Counted from the stretch's first letter, positions 26,189 through 39,607 are shown. The stretch: 64,000 bases of DNA from Phallusia mammillata (GCA_003260075.1 QLIY01000142.1:157966-221965); one strand, 5' to 3'. Numbers and translations are program-made. Notes: generated by a model not told the origin, from the letters alone.

Positions 26189-26384
26189 TAACTTGCTAGA
26201 ATTAAAGGCAATCGACAAACCTTGAAAAAAGGCAAAGTGCAGCCCTAATAAAATCATTTACGTTTTTACGATTTTTATGTTTTGCTATTGGGAAAGTCCC
26301 ATGTAAAATCTGGCGGGGTTTTAATTCTTAAACTTCTCTGTCTCTTCTTGTTTGCAATTTAAATTGTTTACGTTGAAATCTGTC

Positions 26385-28905
26385 ATGCATTCACCTCAGA
26401 AAGATCGGCCGAAAACGTGGAATAACAACCGTCGTGGAAAACCACCGAAGTACGAATACAAAAAGCTGAACGAAATTGTTGATTCACCGCAAAATGCAAG
26501 GGAAATCGTTAATATTTATGGAGTAGTTATTGATTGCAGACCAGCAAAAAAATCCAAAGGATCAGGTAATAGAAAGACGTATTTACCCTTGTTTCTTACT
26601 TTACAAATTGTCTAAAATTTTAGAAAAAAACGCTGTGTGCTAAAAATATTACTTTGTGACTTGCCCGCTATAAATTTGTAGTTTACAGCTAAATAGTTAT
26701 GTGACTCTGTAAAAATGGAGAATTATTGATGAAAGTTTCCATACCGTAAAAGGCAAATGTATGTTTTAGTTTTTTTTATTTGGGAAAAACGGTATTTATT
26801 GATTGTAATAGAACTTAATGCAGTCTGCAGAGTGTGGCAGCTGCATGCGCGATTTAAAAAAATAATTTGTTGTACGCCAACATTTGGGGTGCATGTAAAA
26901 ATTTTGCACCAAAGGCATTAAGTTGGGCTCTCTTGACCTCTTTTACTTGCTTTGCGCCTGCTGAAATTGGTCTTGCACTTGAACTTCTGGGTTGTGCATG
27001 CGCGCACGCGGGACATGTAGGTGCTGCACGCACGAGATCTCGTCGGGAACTGCAATGTTCTGCAGACTGGATTTTAATTAGTGTTTCATAATGCATGTAC
27101 AGTTCCCTTTATTGAACAAACATATTGATTATAAACTATAGTATACTTCTTTAAGAAAAGCAGCAATTGTTTATTTCTATCATGTTCGACAGATTTCTAT
27201 TCAACTTTGAGACTTGTTGATCCATCATACTGCAAAAATGAAGGCTTAAAAATTATGCTTTTCCATTCAGATTCAGAACAACTGCCAGAGGTTAATAAAC
27301 CTTGACTCCAATATTTTTTATGTTTTTGGTAATATATTTGTCATCTCTAGGCACAAGAGTTTGATATAATTCGTTTGCATCGAGTGAGAATCGATAGTTT
27401 CATGGGACAAGTGTCACTTATAAGTTCCCGCTGGTGGTCATGGGTACTTTGGCCTGGAAAGGTATATTTGTTTTTTATCCTTTGGCCTGGAATCATATGT
27501 ATTTTTTGTTTAACAAACTTCTTGGTCAAGGGATCACCAAATTTGATACATGACAGAAGCAAAGTGTATCAGAGGGCGAAAAGTTTGGAAAGAATATTTC
27601 AACTTAAGTTTAATCTGAAATAAATTTCTTTAGCAAACAAAAGAATAAAAATCTGAAAGGCCAGATGATGTTATCCATTGTACAGCATTTGACCCATAAG
27701 TTTATCTGTTGTAAAATGAATTCATTATAAATTTGAACTTTTCAATCTCTTTATTTGTACAAAATTGCACAAACTGACATTACGTAAATTTAAAATCCAT
27801 TAAGCCTTATTGAAATAGATATTTATTAGTGCTAATCACAAAATGTTAAATGGTGTTGTTAGTTTGCATAAATTTGATGCAAATGTTTTTGGGTCACTCA
27901 GGCTGTTAATGACATGGAGTCTGGGGTGTCAGGATCAGATTCATACACCTTGCTTGAAACAGACAAGAAGCATGTGAAAGAGTTAAGAAATTGGGTCAAA
28001 GTTCACAACTTTCAGGGATTACATTTGGATGGCATTGCTACTGATGAAAACATCAAACTATGTCAAGTTGATTGTGGACATTTTTTCAACTGGATTGGCC
28101 AAGTGGGTTTATTTTTATTCTACAAATGAATGCTTAATTTGGATGACACAATTTATTCTTCTTTTTCTGGTTACTTAACAAGGCCCCTTTTATTCAATGC
28201 ATTAATATTCTTTGCCCATGATTAGTTTTTCATGAATTACCATGCTTTTTCATTTTGTTTATTCAATTTTAGACTGATTAGGGACATCCTAATTTTGTGG
28301 CATAAATTTTAAAATTGTAAGTACTCATCATGATCAAAATCTTCAAGCTAAGTAAAAAATATTTTGATGTTTAAGACATTTGTACTGACCAAATATATTT
28401 TTTTGCTGACAGAAAGATTAAATCAACATTACTGATATATGTTTTTTTTATGTTTGTGTAAATATACATATGGTTTTGATATATGTGTCCTCTGTGTTAA
28501 AAAAAAATAAAAAGTGTGATTTTCTTTTAATCAAAGGTGGTTGGAATAGCAATACCAAAGCCTGATGCTGCAGTATTAAAAGTTTGGGATGGCACTTTAC
28601 CCACACACAAAATTGCGACTTCGAATGCAATTGATGAGGTCAGTGGTTTAACATAATATATGTATAAATACATATATATATATATATATATNTGTACATG
28701 TGCCAAGCAAAAAGGAACACACCAAGTTTAAATAACAAACATTGAGCAACCTATCTGCATTGTTTATACTTTTAACAAATTTTAGTGTCCATTTATTACC
28801 CAATGCATTTTTAAATAAAAAATAAATCTAAATTCATAAAATGTTTAGTACAAAACTTTCAAGGCTATTTTACTAAATACAATAATTGTGTATGGAAGCA
28901 AACAA

Positions 28906-28942
<37 letters not shown>

Positions 28943-31900
28943 AAATTTACTCGAATGTCAACTCATTTATGATTTAGTGGACTGATAAAAACTTGAATGC
29001 AGTAACATTAAACAGTTATGTCAAAAATTTGACTTTTTTTTATTTTTTTTATTCAGTTAAATTATTGTTTGTTGAATATAAAAATTCTTCTCTAGGAAAC
29101 TGAATTTACCATGTTAAGTGATCTACCAGATTTGGATCCTTATGTGGTTGATGTGACAATATACGACAACCATGTGAAAACTTTGAAAAAGTCTGACATC
29201 AAAGTTGGCAAGTACAATATATATTTGAATAAGTTACTCAGTGAATAACTTTATCAATTTATTATACAACTTATACTGCAGTATACCATATATATATATA
29301 TATATATTTGAAGGGTTTTATGAATCCCTCAGGTATAATACAGTTTGCTTACACCAAGTAAAAATGAATGTTTTGCATTTGGAACTTTTTAATCTTTTGA
29401 TTGGTAAAACTTTTATTACTGTTTGTGAACAATGTAATGTTCTTTTAAAGGTTCATATATTCGCTTGTGCAACATGCATGCTTCTCCCAAGTTGACTAGA
29501 TCTGAGCAGGAGGCAGTTGGTGACAAATCACAATACATCAGTGAATTGTATTTACATGGTGGTGTGATATTTGACAGAGGAATTTTACCTGTGGATGAAG
29601 ATATGGATGACACAGTAGAAGTGATACAGTGGGTGTCTCAATTACAGAGAAACGAATAATTACAAATAAATTTGTGTATCACTTTTGTTTTCAATATTTT
29701 TGTAATCAACATTGTTTGCAATATTAGATTTTTCTCACAAGAATTTTTAATTCATGATTTTTTGTTGGAATAATAACTTTAGGAACACTAGACAAGGAAT
29801 TAAAAAATAGCCTACCATATTCACTCGATTGTACACCGCTCTCGGTTATAAACAGCATGTTAAGGTGTCACACAATAACGTAAATTGCATGGGATGATGT
29901 TAAATAAGATTGATTTGTTTTTCATTTTCTGTTGCTAAATAGTACAACTATTTATCAACAATTTGCCAAGCCAATATGCAAAAGAATTTGAAATGCAAAA
30001 TAAACCAAAAAACAGGGTGTAGAAATAATATCAGTATGATAATAAAATGTAAACTGCTCTGACTGCCAGGGAACTTATGTAGTGAATGCATTGTAATGTG
30101 GACGTTAAAGGTTGCTGTTGTCATCAGTGCAACATAAATAAGCCCAGCAGTTTGTTTTTATCGATCAGAACTTTTTGAAACAATCTGTGCCTGATTTAGG
30201 GTAACATAAAAAGCAATGTTGACATTAAGAAAGCGAATAGAATAACTATATTTAAGTAAGTGGAATGCTTTAACTTTAAAATACAACTTTATAGAAAACA
30301 CAAAGTAAATACACATATGTTTGCTGATATTTTTACAATGTTGATTTAGCAATGTCTAATAGATAAAAATAATCTGTGCATGTTGTATAGAAAGCAAAAG
30401 CAAGTTTTAGAGGAACTTCAGCAAAAGCAAAAAGTTGATGAAAACTCAAACAAGCGCACACATTCTCCTATTTCAACCCCCACAAACAGAAAGAAGCAAA
30501 GATTGAGTAAGTATTGCTACATAAAAAATGTCACATGCCAAACTTTGCAAACCAGCAGTTTTTGATCATACCTGACAACATAGGGATCATATCTATAATT
30601 TTCAACCTATTGTTTAAGACAATATTATTTTCAGTCAACATTCTGTTTGATACAAAAACACAACAAATATGCAATTAACCAGCGATAACTATATCTGCTT
30701 CTGTTCTGGTGTGGTTCATTCCATCAAATAATACTCTACATAAGGGGTGGGGAACCTGCGGCCTAAAGGCCACATGCGGCCTTTTAGGGCACTTAGTGCG
30801 GCCTTCGATGTAAAAATACATTTTTAGAGACTGCACCAGGCGCTAAAAAATAGACAGGAACGTATTATTTTACCTTTATTTCACATTACTATTTGGTTAG
30901 TTATAAGGCAGCGGTTTTCAAACAAGACCAATGGTCCCATAGTGGTACATAAAGCAATTTCCATAGGACTACCAAAAACCCAAGGTTGTACAATCTTACT
31001 TGTGTTACAAAAGAACAATTGTTTGCTCATAATTCCCCCCCCCCTGTGTTAAACTCGTCTGTGATGTCACAAGCTGCTCTTAGATCATTGATCTTTGTAA
31101 ACAAGCAAAGTCTTAGGTTAAATAAATCCTGAATGTTGTAGTGAAGGTGAAAATGTACAGAGGAATTTTAATTAGCTTGGGCTGTAAGTCCTACAACTCT
31201 ACGAGGAAATAGCAAAACAACCTTTAGAAAAAAAAACTTTAGAAACTGGCTGTTTCTTTGTTATAACTATCAACTGCTGAACAGATATTGAAGTCAGTCC
31301 CTCAGATGATGGCTACCAAACCCCACCTCAGCATTTGGGTGACGCTTCAAAAGACACCAGTCCCATTCTACAGAATAGCATAGTTGAAAAAATTGCTACA
31401 CCGGTAGGAAAAATAGATGTTAATCAGATTGTTTCTAGGCTGGTAGATGTATTTTGTTTATTGAATTGACAGCTGTGTGCATTTGGGCTTTTTTAGGTGT
31501 AGTTATGTGTTGCATGCGAACAAGAAGCTTCCCTGATGTTGGAACTTTGTGCATGTGATGTGTTTGGGTTATGTCATATGTTGGCTCTTGCAGTGTGTTC
31601 AAATATTGCCCCCGCTTAATCATTGCAAATCCGTATCAGAAATATGCGCTCTATTAAAAATTTATGGTTGCAAATATGTAATTTAAAGAAAACATCAAGT
31701 TAGTGTTTTGATTACTGGTTTCTCTTTTTTTACCTTAGCTGATTAAAGGGCTTGAAGGTTTGTAAACTTTTTTTTTCATTCAGAGCCAGGATACACTTGA
31801 AATGTTGCTGGAAATGGACAACGCCGCTCAACCTCAAGTTCTGCCGGACAGTAATCTGACCAACATGTCCGATTCCGATGACGTATCAACTCAAAACAGT

Positions 31901-34900
31901 GCGTCATCTGTCTTACGATGTCATCAAGACTCGCATACTGGTAATATACTTTAAAGCAAGACCCACATTTTATGAAATGAAAAATGTAAAGCTTAAAAAC
32001 TCAAAAAAACTTCTAATTATTTCGAACTCAAAAAAAAACTCAAAAAAACTTCTAATTATTTCGAACATGAAGGAAAATAACAATAGGTCAACAATAAGTA
32101 CAGAGCACAAAACGTAGTTTATGGGTACCAGGCTATGATATTGGTCATTGGAAAAACTGGTAAAAGATGCAGCTCAACCGTAACTGATAATAAAATGCAG
32201 TAAAGCTATAGTGAGGAAACTGTTGAGCAATGTTCGATATTATGAAGGGTTGTGTGAATAGAGCTTCCAGCTAAATGGGGTTTGCATACATGGAAGTCCA
32301 TAATACATGGAAGTCCATAATACTTTTGTACCTCAAATTTTTGCTTGGAATAGATGTAGCAAACTATCTACCGATAGAAGCTTGAAATGATAACAGACGA
32401 GTTAGCAAGTGGGCGGTCAGTTCATTTAAGTGTTACGCAACTTACGCCTGAAAACCCCGGCATGCCTGGGCGGGCCCGACCAATTCGTTCAGTCAGTCAC
32501 AAAAGCGCTAAAGGGTCACAAAAAGAAAGTAGTGTACCTCTTATGTAGCTTCAGATAAACCTGTCTTAAATTTCCGATGTTATTTAACCAGTTTGGAATT
32601 CAAAAGATCTATGTTTTTGACTCTGTTGCCTGAGATTTAGCTGCAAAAGAGCTGAGCATTAAAAAAGGTTTGGGCTAAAGTTTAACTTATAAGTTCTAAA
32701 GGTTTCAAATATCACTAAAAAATTGAAAAAGAATTTGTACATTGCTTACAGAAAAACACATATTACTTGTCATACAGTCGTGTTCGGTGACAGCTCACCA
32801 CTCAACGTCACCAAAATCCGTGACGTCATTAACGCTGACGTACCTGTAAGAACTTCAAAGCTTTTCCGGATTCGCGCAAAAATCCAGAGATGTTCGAACA
32901 TTGACCAACTGGTTTACCATCATTGTCCGGCCACGGGAATAAAGTATGTCGCCTAATAACATTACTTGTAATTGTACGTTTTGTAGTAATATTGTCATTT
33001 TGATGTTGTTGTTTTTTGTTCTTATACTAAATTTACGTAACTTTTGTCAGAAAAGATAAAAACCGTTTTGGTAGACAAACTGACGTTGAATTTAGAGATA
33101 CACTTAATAATGATCATTAAAGTTTTTTTTAAGTTTCTGTTCAAAAACGGTATCGAAAAACACTGCAGGATAATGATCTTTTAGAGGTAACTTTCCGTAC
33201 ATTTTATTCAGTGTTGGAAATAAGTCTAGTCTAAGAGACAGTAGCCTTATTTGCACACCAGCAAGGATTTTTGTGTGATTGTTAAACTGCGCTTAGTGCA
33301 AAAAACGTTACTTTTTGTCGTTTTGTGTTTGCTTGCGTATTTTATGTTGAACACCATTCCAGTGCACGATGACATCGCAAATATCCTACATTTGCCAACA
33401 ACATCAGCTGACTTAATATTGGCCTAAACACAATTAGAAATCTATTTCAGTATTCCAGCCACAAACGATGGCGAAAATCTTGAAATACCGGATGATTTGC
33501 ATGAATGGCTCAACGAGTGGCGAAAAATGAGTGGATTCGATCAAAACCAATCGGCGCGAGATGGCGATCGAGAGTCAATATTGAACACATCAATTGAAAG
33601 TCTTGAGGAAGAAGAAACGAACACACAATGGCCGGTGCCCGGATTGCCAGAAAACATCAAGTACAAATTATTTTGCTGTGTGGTTTATCTGAGTAATCTA
33701 GTACAGGAGTTACCAAACTTTTAACGTTTTTTTGATTAACGTGGTTCTGCACAAATGACAATCCCAAACGTAAGCTGTCAAGAAACAACAAAAAAACTAG
33801 TAATTGTCTTGAAAATACAAATACAATTTTGAAGACGGAGCAGTACAGTGCTTCACATAATCGTAGAAAAATAAAAAATCTTTGTTATTATATTTTGCCT
33901 CTTTGAATGCTATAATAAACAATGACGTCTGCAGCCATAGGCGCCCACTTGCTAAAATCGGCGGGGAGGCAGAATTTTATAACTCGGTAAAGACGGAAAT
34001 ATTCAGCTCGGACGTCACTTAACGTCGCAAGTTACACCCTTTGCAGTGTTTCGGTACTAGTATACATAACATTAGCAGCCGAAGCCGACCCAACTATACA
34101 GTAATACATTTTTTCATCCCCGCAACAATTATTACAAAGCATGTTTTATTTTTACGCAACAAGGCGCACATGCGTCTAAAAAGCCATTATAATAATCGTT
34201 TCTTACGTTTCTAGGTCGTTTGGTTGGTTTCAACCATGTTTTCTATTTACACAGGAAATTGCATGTAACGCATTTAAGTTTAGTTTATTTTAAATCAGGA
34301 ATTACCAAAGTAAAGCCCGCGAAGGTTTTTGTTCTAAATATATATCTTGGAAAATAACGAGTCAACCGTTGAAAGTTAATTTGCCACCAAAGAGTTCCCA
34401 CAACAACATGTGGTCTTAAGTTTACCTAGTTTTACACTTCACAGGACGCATAAAAATGATCCAAAAACAGTTTGTTACATCACAGACAAGACTTAAAGTA
34501 TCAATGCTTTCGTTACTGTGCGTGTACAGGTGCCTTTCTTTGTTAATTGTGATGACATAAATGAGAAGTTAGTAATTTATGTCACATAATTTTATAGTTC
34601 GACAGTAGCGCTATCTCTTAATAATATTGTATAGCTCCTGCTGGTCCCACAAAAGCGCTTTGTAGACCACAGTTGCGGAACGGCGCTGCGTTTGTGCTTG
34701 TAAGCGATGTGGCCGTCTAATGTCATTTTCATGTTATGCGGCATGCTTTTCATGTTATTTTCATGTTACCCTGAAAAAAAAATTGGCTACCCCCTTTGTA
34801 AACGATGTCAATTTGTGTCGATGTTGCTGACCGAGTTTTAGCAAACACTTCTTGCATGTTTTTATCCAATGGTTCATTGCATATAACCAGGGTTGCCATC

Positions 34901-37573
34901 GACATGGAACTCGAAATAAGGACACACGAACAATTGGACTTTCATGTCAAAGGACACACGAACAAATTGGACTTTCATGTCGAAACAAACGTTTTTGAAT
35001 CTTTGCATTTATCCGAGCCTTGACATATCACATGTCATATTTCTTTTTGCCAGGAACAATCTGTTCCAACTCCTTGTTCGTAGAAAACACGTAGTGCATC
35101 TCACGACAGCCCAGGTCTAGGTTTACTTTTAGCAGGGATTTGACTTGTAATTGTTAAAAAAAAGGACAAATCTTAGAAATAAGGACGGTATGGCAACCCT
35201 GCATATAACACTTCAAGTATACGTTTGTGACGTAACAATATGCGTTGTTTGATTTTTCAGAAAGGTTTGTCGGTTCAAACTAGGCAGTTGTTGACTGTGC
35301 AGTAGTACAGAGTTACTACAAAACTGTGTGTGCATAAATTAGCGCAAAACTGGTTTATGACGTAGTCAGCGACGCAAATACCCGGGGAGGCGGCGCCTCC
35401 CCGCCTCCCCATAAGTGGGCGCCAGTGTCTGCAGCTAATAAAAGTAATGTTGCGGATAGAATTTACATCATTTTTACGTTTTCGTTATTTAAGGTACTAA
35501 TATTTTGCAACAGTAACTTTAACATTGTTGCTTGATTATAGAATGTCGACCTTCCGAGATCCAAACGACAAATCTGATTGGCAAAATATGATTTGCAAGA
35601 ATCACGTGATCAGAAAACGAAAGTGCGGCTCGGAAAAATTTACGATTTTATACGTAAGTGCAAAATAAGGCCATGCTAAATATCTACAACAACACGTCAT
35701 ACAAAAGATATTTTTACTTAACATTTATCAACACACAGCTTTTACCCCGATAGGTATTTGTTTATTATTTTTAAAAACGCCAATTGTGTGTGTGAATGGG
35801 GCTTTTTTGGGTCGAAAATATAATTTTTCAAATGAGTAACACATCAAGCTCAGTTATAAATTGCTTTATTGCGATTCTTTGATTTAAATATTATCTGCAT
35901 TTGTTCAAAGTACTAAACCGTATGCCGAAATTCCTACAGTGGTTACGACCTTTTTCTATTGTTCTTTAATAATTAATCAACTTTAACTCTTTAATTAATT
36001 AACTTTAACACGTTTCGTTTTAGGACTCACAATGCGAAGAAAGCTTGGTGAACTTGGCAGGAAATTACAACAGGGTGGTGAGAATCACCAGCAGGAACGA
36101 AATGACGTCATCAAGTCTTCCACCCGTGGTTTACCAAGGTGGCATTTACTACTATTGGTAAGTATGCTACGATTTACCAAATCTCACAATTATCAAAAAG
36201 ATATTTTGAAACCTGGTGCAGTATGGTGCTATGATGGATTTGTATAGATTTACTTTTACACGGAAACATGCAAAATGTTATGTTTAAATAAAACCTGAAA
36301 AGTCATAGTTGAATAACCCCACAGTATTTTTCTATTTAAACTTTCGAATGTGTTCTCAGTTAACCAAAAGAACAAAGTACAAACCTTTCTGGCTTACAAC
36401 TCCAATTTGCCAAGCGCTTTATTGCGATGTGATTATTCCGAACATTTCAAATTGTCATAGGGTACTATTCAGCACGCAATTAAACAGAATTTACGACAAA
36501 AAAACATTATCGTGTTTAGCGCAATAAAATAAACTTCCGGTATGTTCATACCTAGGATTCTTTAATTTGTAAAAAATGCAAATATCAACTGTGCTTTTGG
36601 AATTAAAAATGCACCGTAAGGACCTTATGATGTCATACAGTCAATGTTAGATTTGTTTTCAGTTCCCCCGGTTGTGTGTCAACTGTGTCAGTTCCTCCTC
36701 TTATGGAGGAATCTAAATCATTTCGTTCTTCAAGTCCGACTCAGGCGCTTATGTGTCCTTTGCTCCTGCATCGCTTCTTTCTCCTCATCCAGTTTGCCGA
36801 CGACACTGACCACTTGGTGGCGACCTTGAGCGGAAAATCGGCGGTACGTTCAAGGATTATTGTTGCACAACTTTCATTAAAAATTAAATAGGCTAATTGC
36901 CGCGTTGAGCCCAAAACGTAAGAAAGCGGCAAAAGCATATTTGATATCAGATTTTGAATTTTTGTAAATAGATTTTGCATATATTTAGAGGTGTGTGTAC
37001 GTTGACGATTTAAGCGCGACAAAACCATTGCTTTTTAAGTGCAGTTTTAGTTCAATAGTTTGCTATGTTTATTTTTTCTTTGTACTTTGGTAAGTTTTTT
37101 CTTTAACCCGTTGGTACCCGTGTGTACTACATGTATAAGCCCTCTTCGGTTAAATTAATGTACTTAGTGCCAATTTCGTCTTCTTGAGATGACTTGCCAC
37201 GTTAACATTGTTCACTTTTAATCTTTACAAACCCATTTTCGTATTGGTAGTTAAAAATGCGTTATCGTTTTTATATTAATTAACTAAGCAATTTTGAACC
37301 CATTTCTTCAACCTGATTGTTACTATTGTATGTCTTTAAAAGATTTCATTTTTTAACGGAGTCACACCGGAAAAATACCTCGCTGACCCACAGTGTCCAT
37401 CCACACTAAAAGAAGAACTCTCACGGTTGCTAGGAGACAGTGAAAGCTTAGAAGCTGGCGAACCACCCTTTGTAGAAGTTGTGATAGAAAAGAAATCACG
37501 GAGGCCACTAGTCGAAAATGACCCACCTGTTATCCTCTATGACGTCATAAACACCAGATTACGTCAGTGGTGA
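26385..37573 (+). CDS. POT1: Protection of telomeres protein 1 (POT1)
   Basis: POT1 binds the single-stranded telomeric overhang through two OB folds and joins shelterin through its C-terminus. Sixteen exons join in frame to about 802 aa: 26385-26565, 27193-27290, 27351-27461, 27902-28102, 28537-28638, 29096-29207, 29451-29628, 30391-30506, 31285-31403, 31784-31940, 32778-32943, 33451-33660, 35542-35653, 36024-36157, 36663-36843, 37343-37573. OB1 (residues about 40-135) shows NIYGVVIDCRPAKKSKGS and FDIIRLHRVRI. OB2 (about 150-330) shows LKVWDGT, VTIYDNHV, VGSYIRLCNMHA and YLHGG, all in the order seen in human POT1. An acidic, Ser-rich linker follows (about 330-460). The C-terminal part has CSNIDQLVYHHC, YNRVVRITSRNE and FADDTDHLVATL, consistent with the TPP1-binding region. 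It is longer than human POT1 (634 aa), mainly in the linker. Intron 6 begins with GC. Several TIR elements lie in introns. Confidence 0.92.
26821..27069. mobile_element. Small TIR element in POT1 intron 1
   Basis: The segment begins cagtctgcaga and ends tctgcagactg, a perfect 11-bp inverted repeat, and is GC-richer than the surrounding intron. No target duplication was recognised. Confidence 0.5.
28672..28691. repeat. (TA)n microsatellite in POT1 intron 5
   Basis: A pure TA run ending at an isolated n at 28692. Two more TA runs follow at 28911-28939 (same intron) and 29288-29308 (intron 6). The n suggests that the length was not resolved in the assembly. Confidence 0.9.
30742..31227. mobile_element. 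Truncated copy of the ggggtggggaacc TIR family in POT1 intron 8
   Basis: The sequence follows the 18261-18868 element from its left end (ggggtggggaacctgcgg) through the gactgcaccaggcgct and cctacaactctac stretches with scattered mismatches, and then stops without a matching right end. Confidence 0.7.
33935..35426. mobile_element. 1.49-kb hAT-like element in POT1 intron 12
   Basis: The ends read ccataggcgcccactt and aagtgggcgccagt, flanked by a perfect 8-bp duplication gtctgcag (33927-33934 and 35427-35434). No intact transposase frame is seen. It makes up most of the intron and carries a second element at 34888-35201. Confidence 0.85.
34888..35201. mobile_element. Nested hAT-like miniature element, cagggttgcca ends
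   Basis: The ends cagggttgccat and atggcaaccctg are inverted repeats flanked by a perfect 8-bp duplication catataac (34880-34887 and 35202-35209). It inserted into the older element at 33935-35426. Internal short direct repeats (ggacacacgaacaa) are present. Confidence 0.88.
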
Positions 37574-37908
37574 CGTGTGGAAGCGTTCGGTTTTATAATA
37601 ATTTGTTAGCTTTTTATTGTTTAGTGTTGTAGATTGTCTCTGCCATTTGTTTCTTTTTGGTGTTTTTTTGCTTTTGAATTTGAATCTTAACTGCCTAAAT
37701 GCAAGAATTCTCTGATGACAGTTCTTCAGTTCTTACATTTGTTCTGACATGAAAAAAATGAAGATGCTTACTGTATTTGTCCAACGTAAATTTAAAACCC
37801 AAAAGTTCCGTACTTTATAAATGTGGCATTTGGTTTAGTTTGAATGTGTTAAAGTTGTGTTTGAAATAACTGTTATATTAAAGTATTAACGTTTAAAGCC
37901 ATGAAGGT

Positions 37909-38052
37909 CAGTGGTTCTCAACTCGTTCAGGAAGGCTTGAAACAGAATTCGTTGACCTTCTTTTAGTATTTATATACAATCTTCTCCAGTTTATGACCAA
38001 ATTCAGTGGACCACCTGAAAGTCATCATGAATCACCAGTTGAGAACCATGTG
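37909..38052. mobile_element. Short TIR relic in the POT1 3' flank
   Basis: Cagtggttctcaactc at the left and agttgagaaccatgtg at the right are imperfect inverted repeats 144 bp apart, like a very short hAT-type miniature element. It may be transcribed within the POT1 3' UTR. Confidence 0.5.
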
Positions 38053-38137
38053 GTTTTTTATTCTTGCACTACCATTACTGAAATTTTCTACAATGTTTCA
38101 TCACTGCCTTGTTTTCTAAGAGCTTTGTCCGAGAGTC

Positions 38138-38143
38138 AATAAA
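38138..38143 (+). terminator. Possible poly(A) signal of POT1
   Basis: AATAAA lies 565 bp after the POT1 stop codon. It is the clearest canonical signal on this strand downstream of the gene, but no transcript end is available to confirm its use. Confidence 0.3.
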
Positions 38144-38922
38144 CTTTTTGCCAAGGTTTGAAATACTTTTGCTGTTTGTACCTGTACCCGAACTTTAGTA
38201 TAACCCTGCTACTTAACCTAAAATCCAAATAACTGCGTTTTACTTTAATCTAAAACACAAAACTGTTATCTAGCTTTGCAACAAATTGATTTCAATATCT
38301 ACCAACTTGCTCTTTGAGTCACATGCAGTCTATGACGTAATAATTGATTATTCTGGAATCTTAGCCTGAGAGAAACCTTGACGAACTCTTTTAGAAAAAC
38401 AATATACCAGGCAAGGGTGTTTTGTCTTGTTGGTAACAGCAAGCCAAATCGCGAGCTGCTGCATAATTGATGAAAACATGAGCGTGTCCATCTTCTGTCT
38501 TTATTAAGTGGAATTTTTAGGAGAACCAATTTCGCTGAAGGTTAGCCCCTTATGTTTCAAAGCAATGACGTAAACCGGTGTTATTGGTTGCGTGCTGCTG
38601 GATATGTTTTGTGTGTAGTTGCTAGTTTAAGGATATAATATTGCTGACTGTTAGCTGGTTTATGAATTCTGGCATAAGTTTCACCTCCTTGAGGTCGTTT
38701 AACAAAAATCTGTTGAATATATGAAGTGTTTCCTAGTCGCCCTTCACACCGACAAAAAGTGCAGATTTCATCTTGTACAGTATAGTGACCAAGAGTTTTC
38801 CGTCCAAATCAGATAGTAATGTTCCAAACTGTGCTATGCTTCATATTTGAGCTTTTGGCGAAGACAGCGGAAAAACTATTAATGAATTATTTAGGGGATT
38901 GCAGCATTTCTTGAACCACTTA

Positions 38923-39176
38923 AATCCTGCTGAGTGCAAAGTATTGTTACCGAAGGACTGCGCATTGTCATTCGCTGGATGGATTTCATTGCTCAAAAGC
39001 AGAACCGCCTTTCTTTAATCTGACTAAATCCAGTCTGGCGGATGGATCCAACGTTTCCAGTGGAAGCGATAATCGACCTGTCTCTGAGCAAAGCTTCTCA
39101 CACGTCTTGAAACAGGCTCCAGCAACGAAAAAAGGGTTTTGGTTGAAGAGCCAGTGCCCGACAGTGAATGACACTT
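38923..39176 (+). CDS. Candidate ectodomain exon upstream of the GPR37-like receptor
   Basis: An open frame runs across this stretch with three N-glycosylation sequons (FNLT, SNVS, VNDT) and paired cysteines, as expected for an extracellular domain. A GT at 39177 would leave it in phase 1, the phase required by the next candidate exon at 39455. Its own start and acceptor are not fixed. Confidence is low. Confidence 0.3.
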
Positions 39177-39454
39177 GTATAGTAGTACACTACTCAAATC
39201 GTTGGCAGATATGTGTTTCGTTTCAGGAAAGCTTGTCTGCATTGTATTCGCTGGTTCTATATCTTAAATGTTATGGAAAAGTCAATTTTTAACCAGGCAT
39301 AGCGTTACGATATTATGTCATGCGTTGTTTGTCAAATATGTGTTAATTTTGACGTTAATAATCACATTTAAAAACACCTAATGTGTTATGTATGTGAGAA
39401 TAAAAATATACAGTACTTTTAGGTTAACAACAGTATGAAATTTGAACATTTTAG

Positions 39455-39607
39455 CGGGAACACACGTTTCTGGCGTATTACCCACCAGGCCACAAGGCAT
39501 TCCTGAACAGTGTGAGGTGAAAAAGGCCAGTTGTCGAACACAAGCGCCAGCCGGTTCGAAGCGTGCCATTCATGTACAGCCAGGCCCGACGGGTTGTATT
39601 TCGCTCC
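39455..39607 (+). CDS. Candidate N-terminal exon of the GPR37-like receptor
   Basis: Bounded by ttttag and a gtaagt donor, with an open frame (GTHVSGVLPTRPQGIPEQCE, then three more cysteines). It ends in phase 1, and the sequence after the tgttttag acceptor at 40501-40506 continues in that frame into the receptor ATG at 40515. It would add about 50 residues of extracellular N-terminus. Confidence 0.45.

Larger units (their letters stand above)
37574..38922. other. POT1 3' flank, no further gene recognised
   Basis: This holds the presumed POT1 3' UTR, a small TIR element and a possible poly(A) signal. I see no coding exon up to the candidate ectodomain frame at 38923. Confidence 0.5.

Noticed and set aside
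26854-27096. Overlapping frames on both strands considered as a small gene
   Set aside because: They coincide with a GC-rich TIR element in POT1 intron 1 and have no splice or motif support.
27271-27290. A 20-bp POT1 micro-exon starting at ATTCAGAAC
   Set aside because: The longer exon from 27193 keeps phase and supplies the OB1 strands (STLRLVDPSY, IMLFHSD) that would otherwise be missing.
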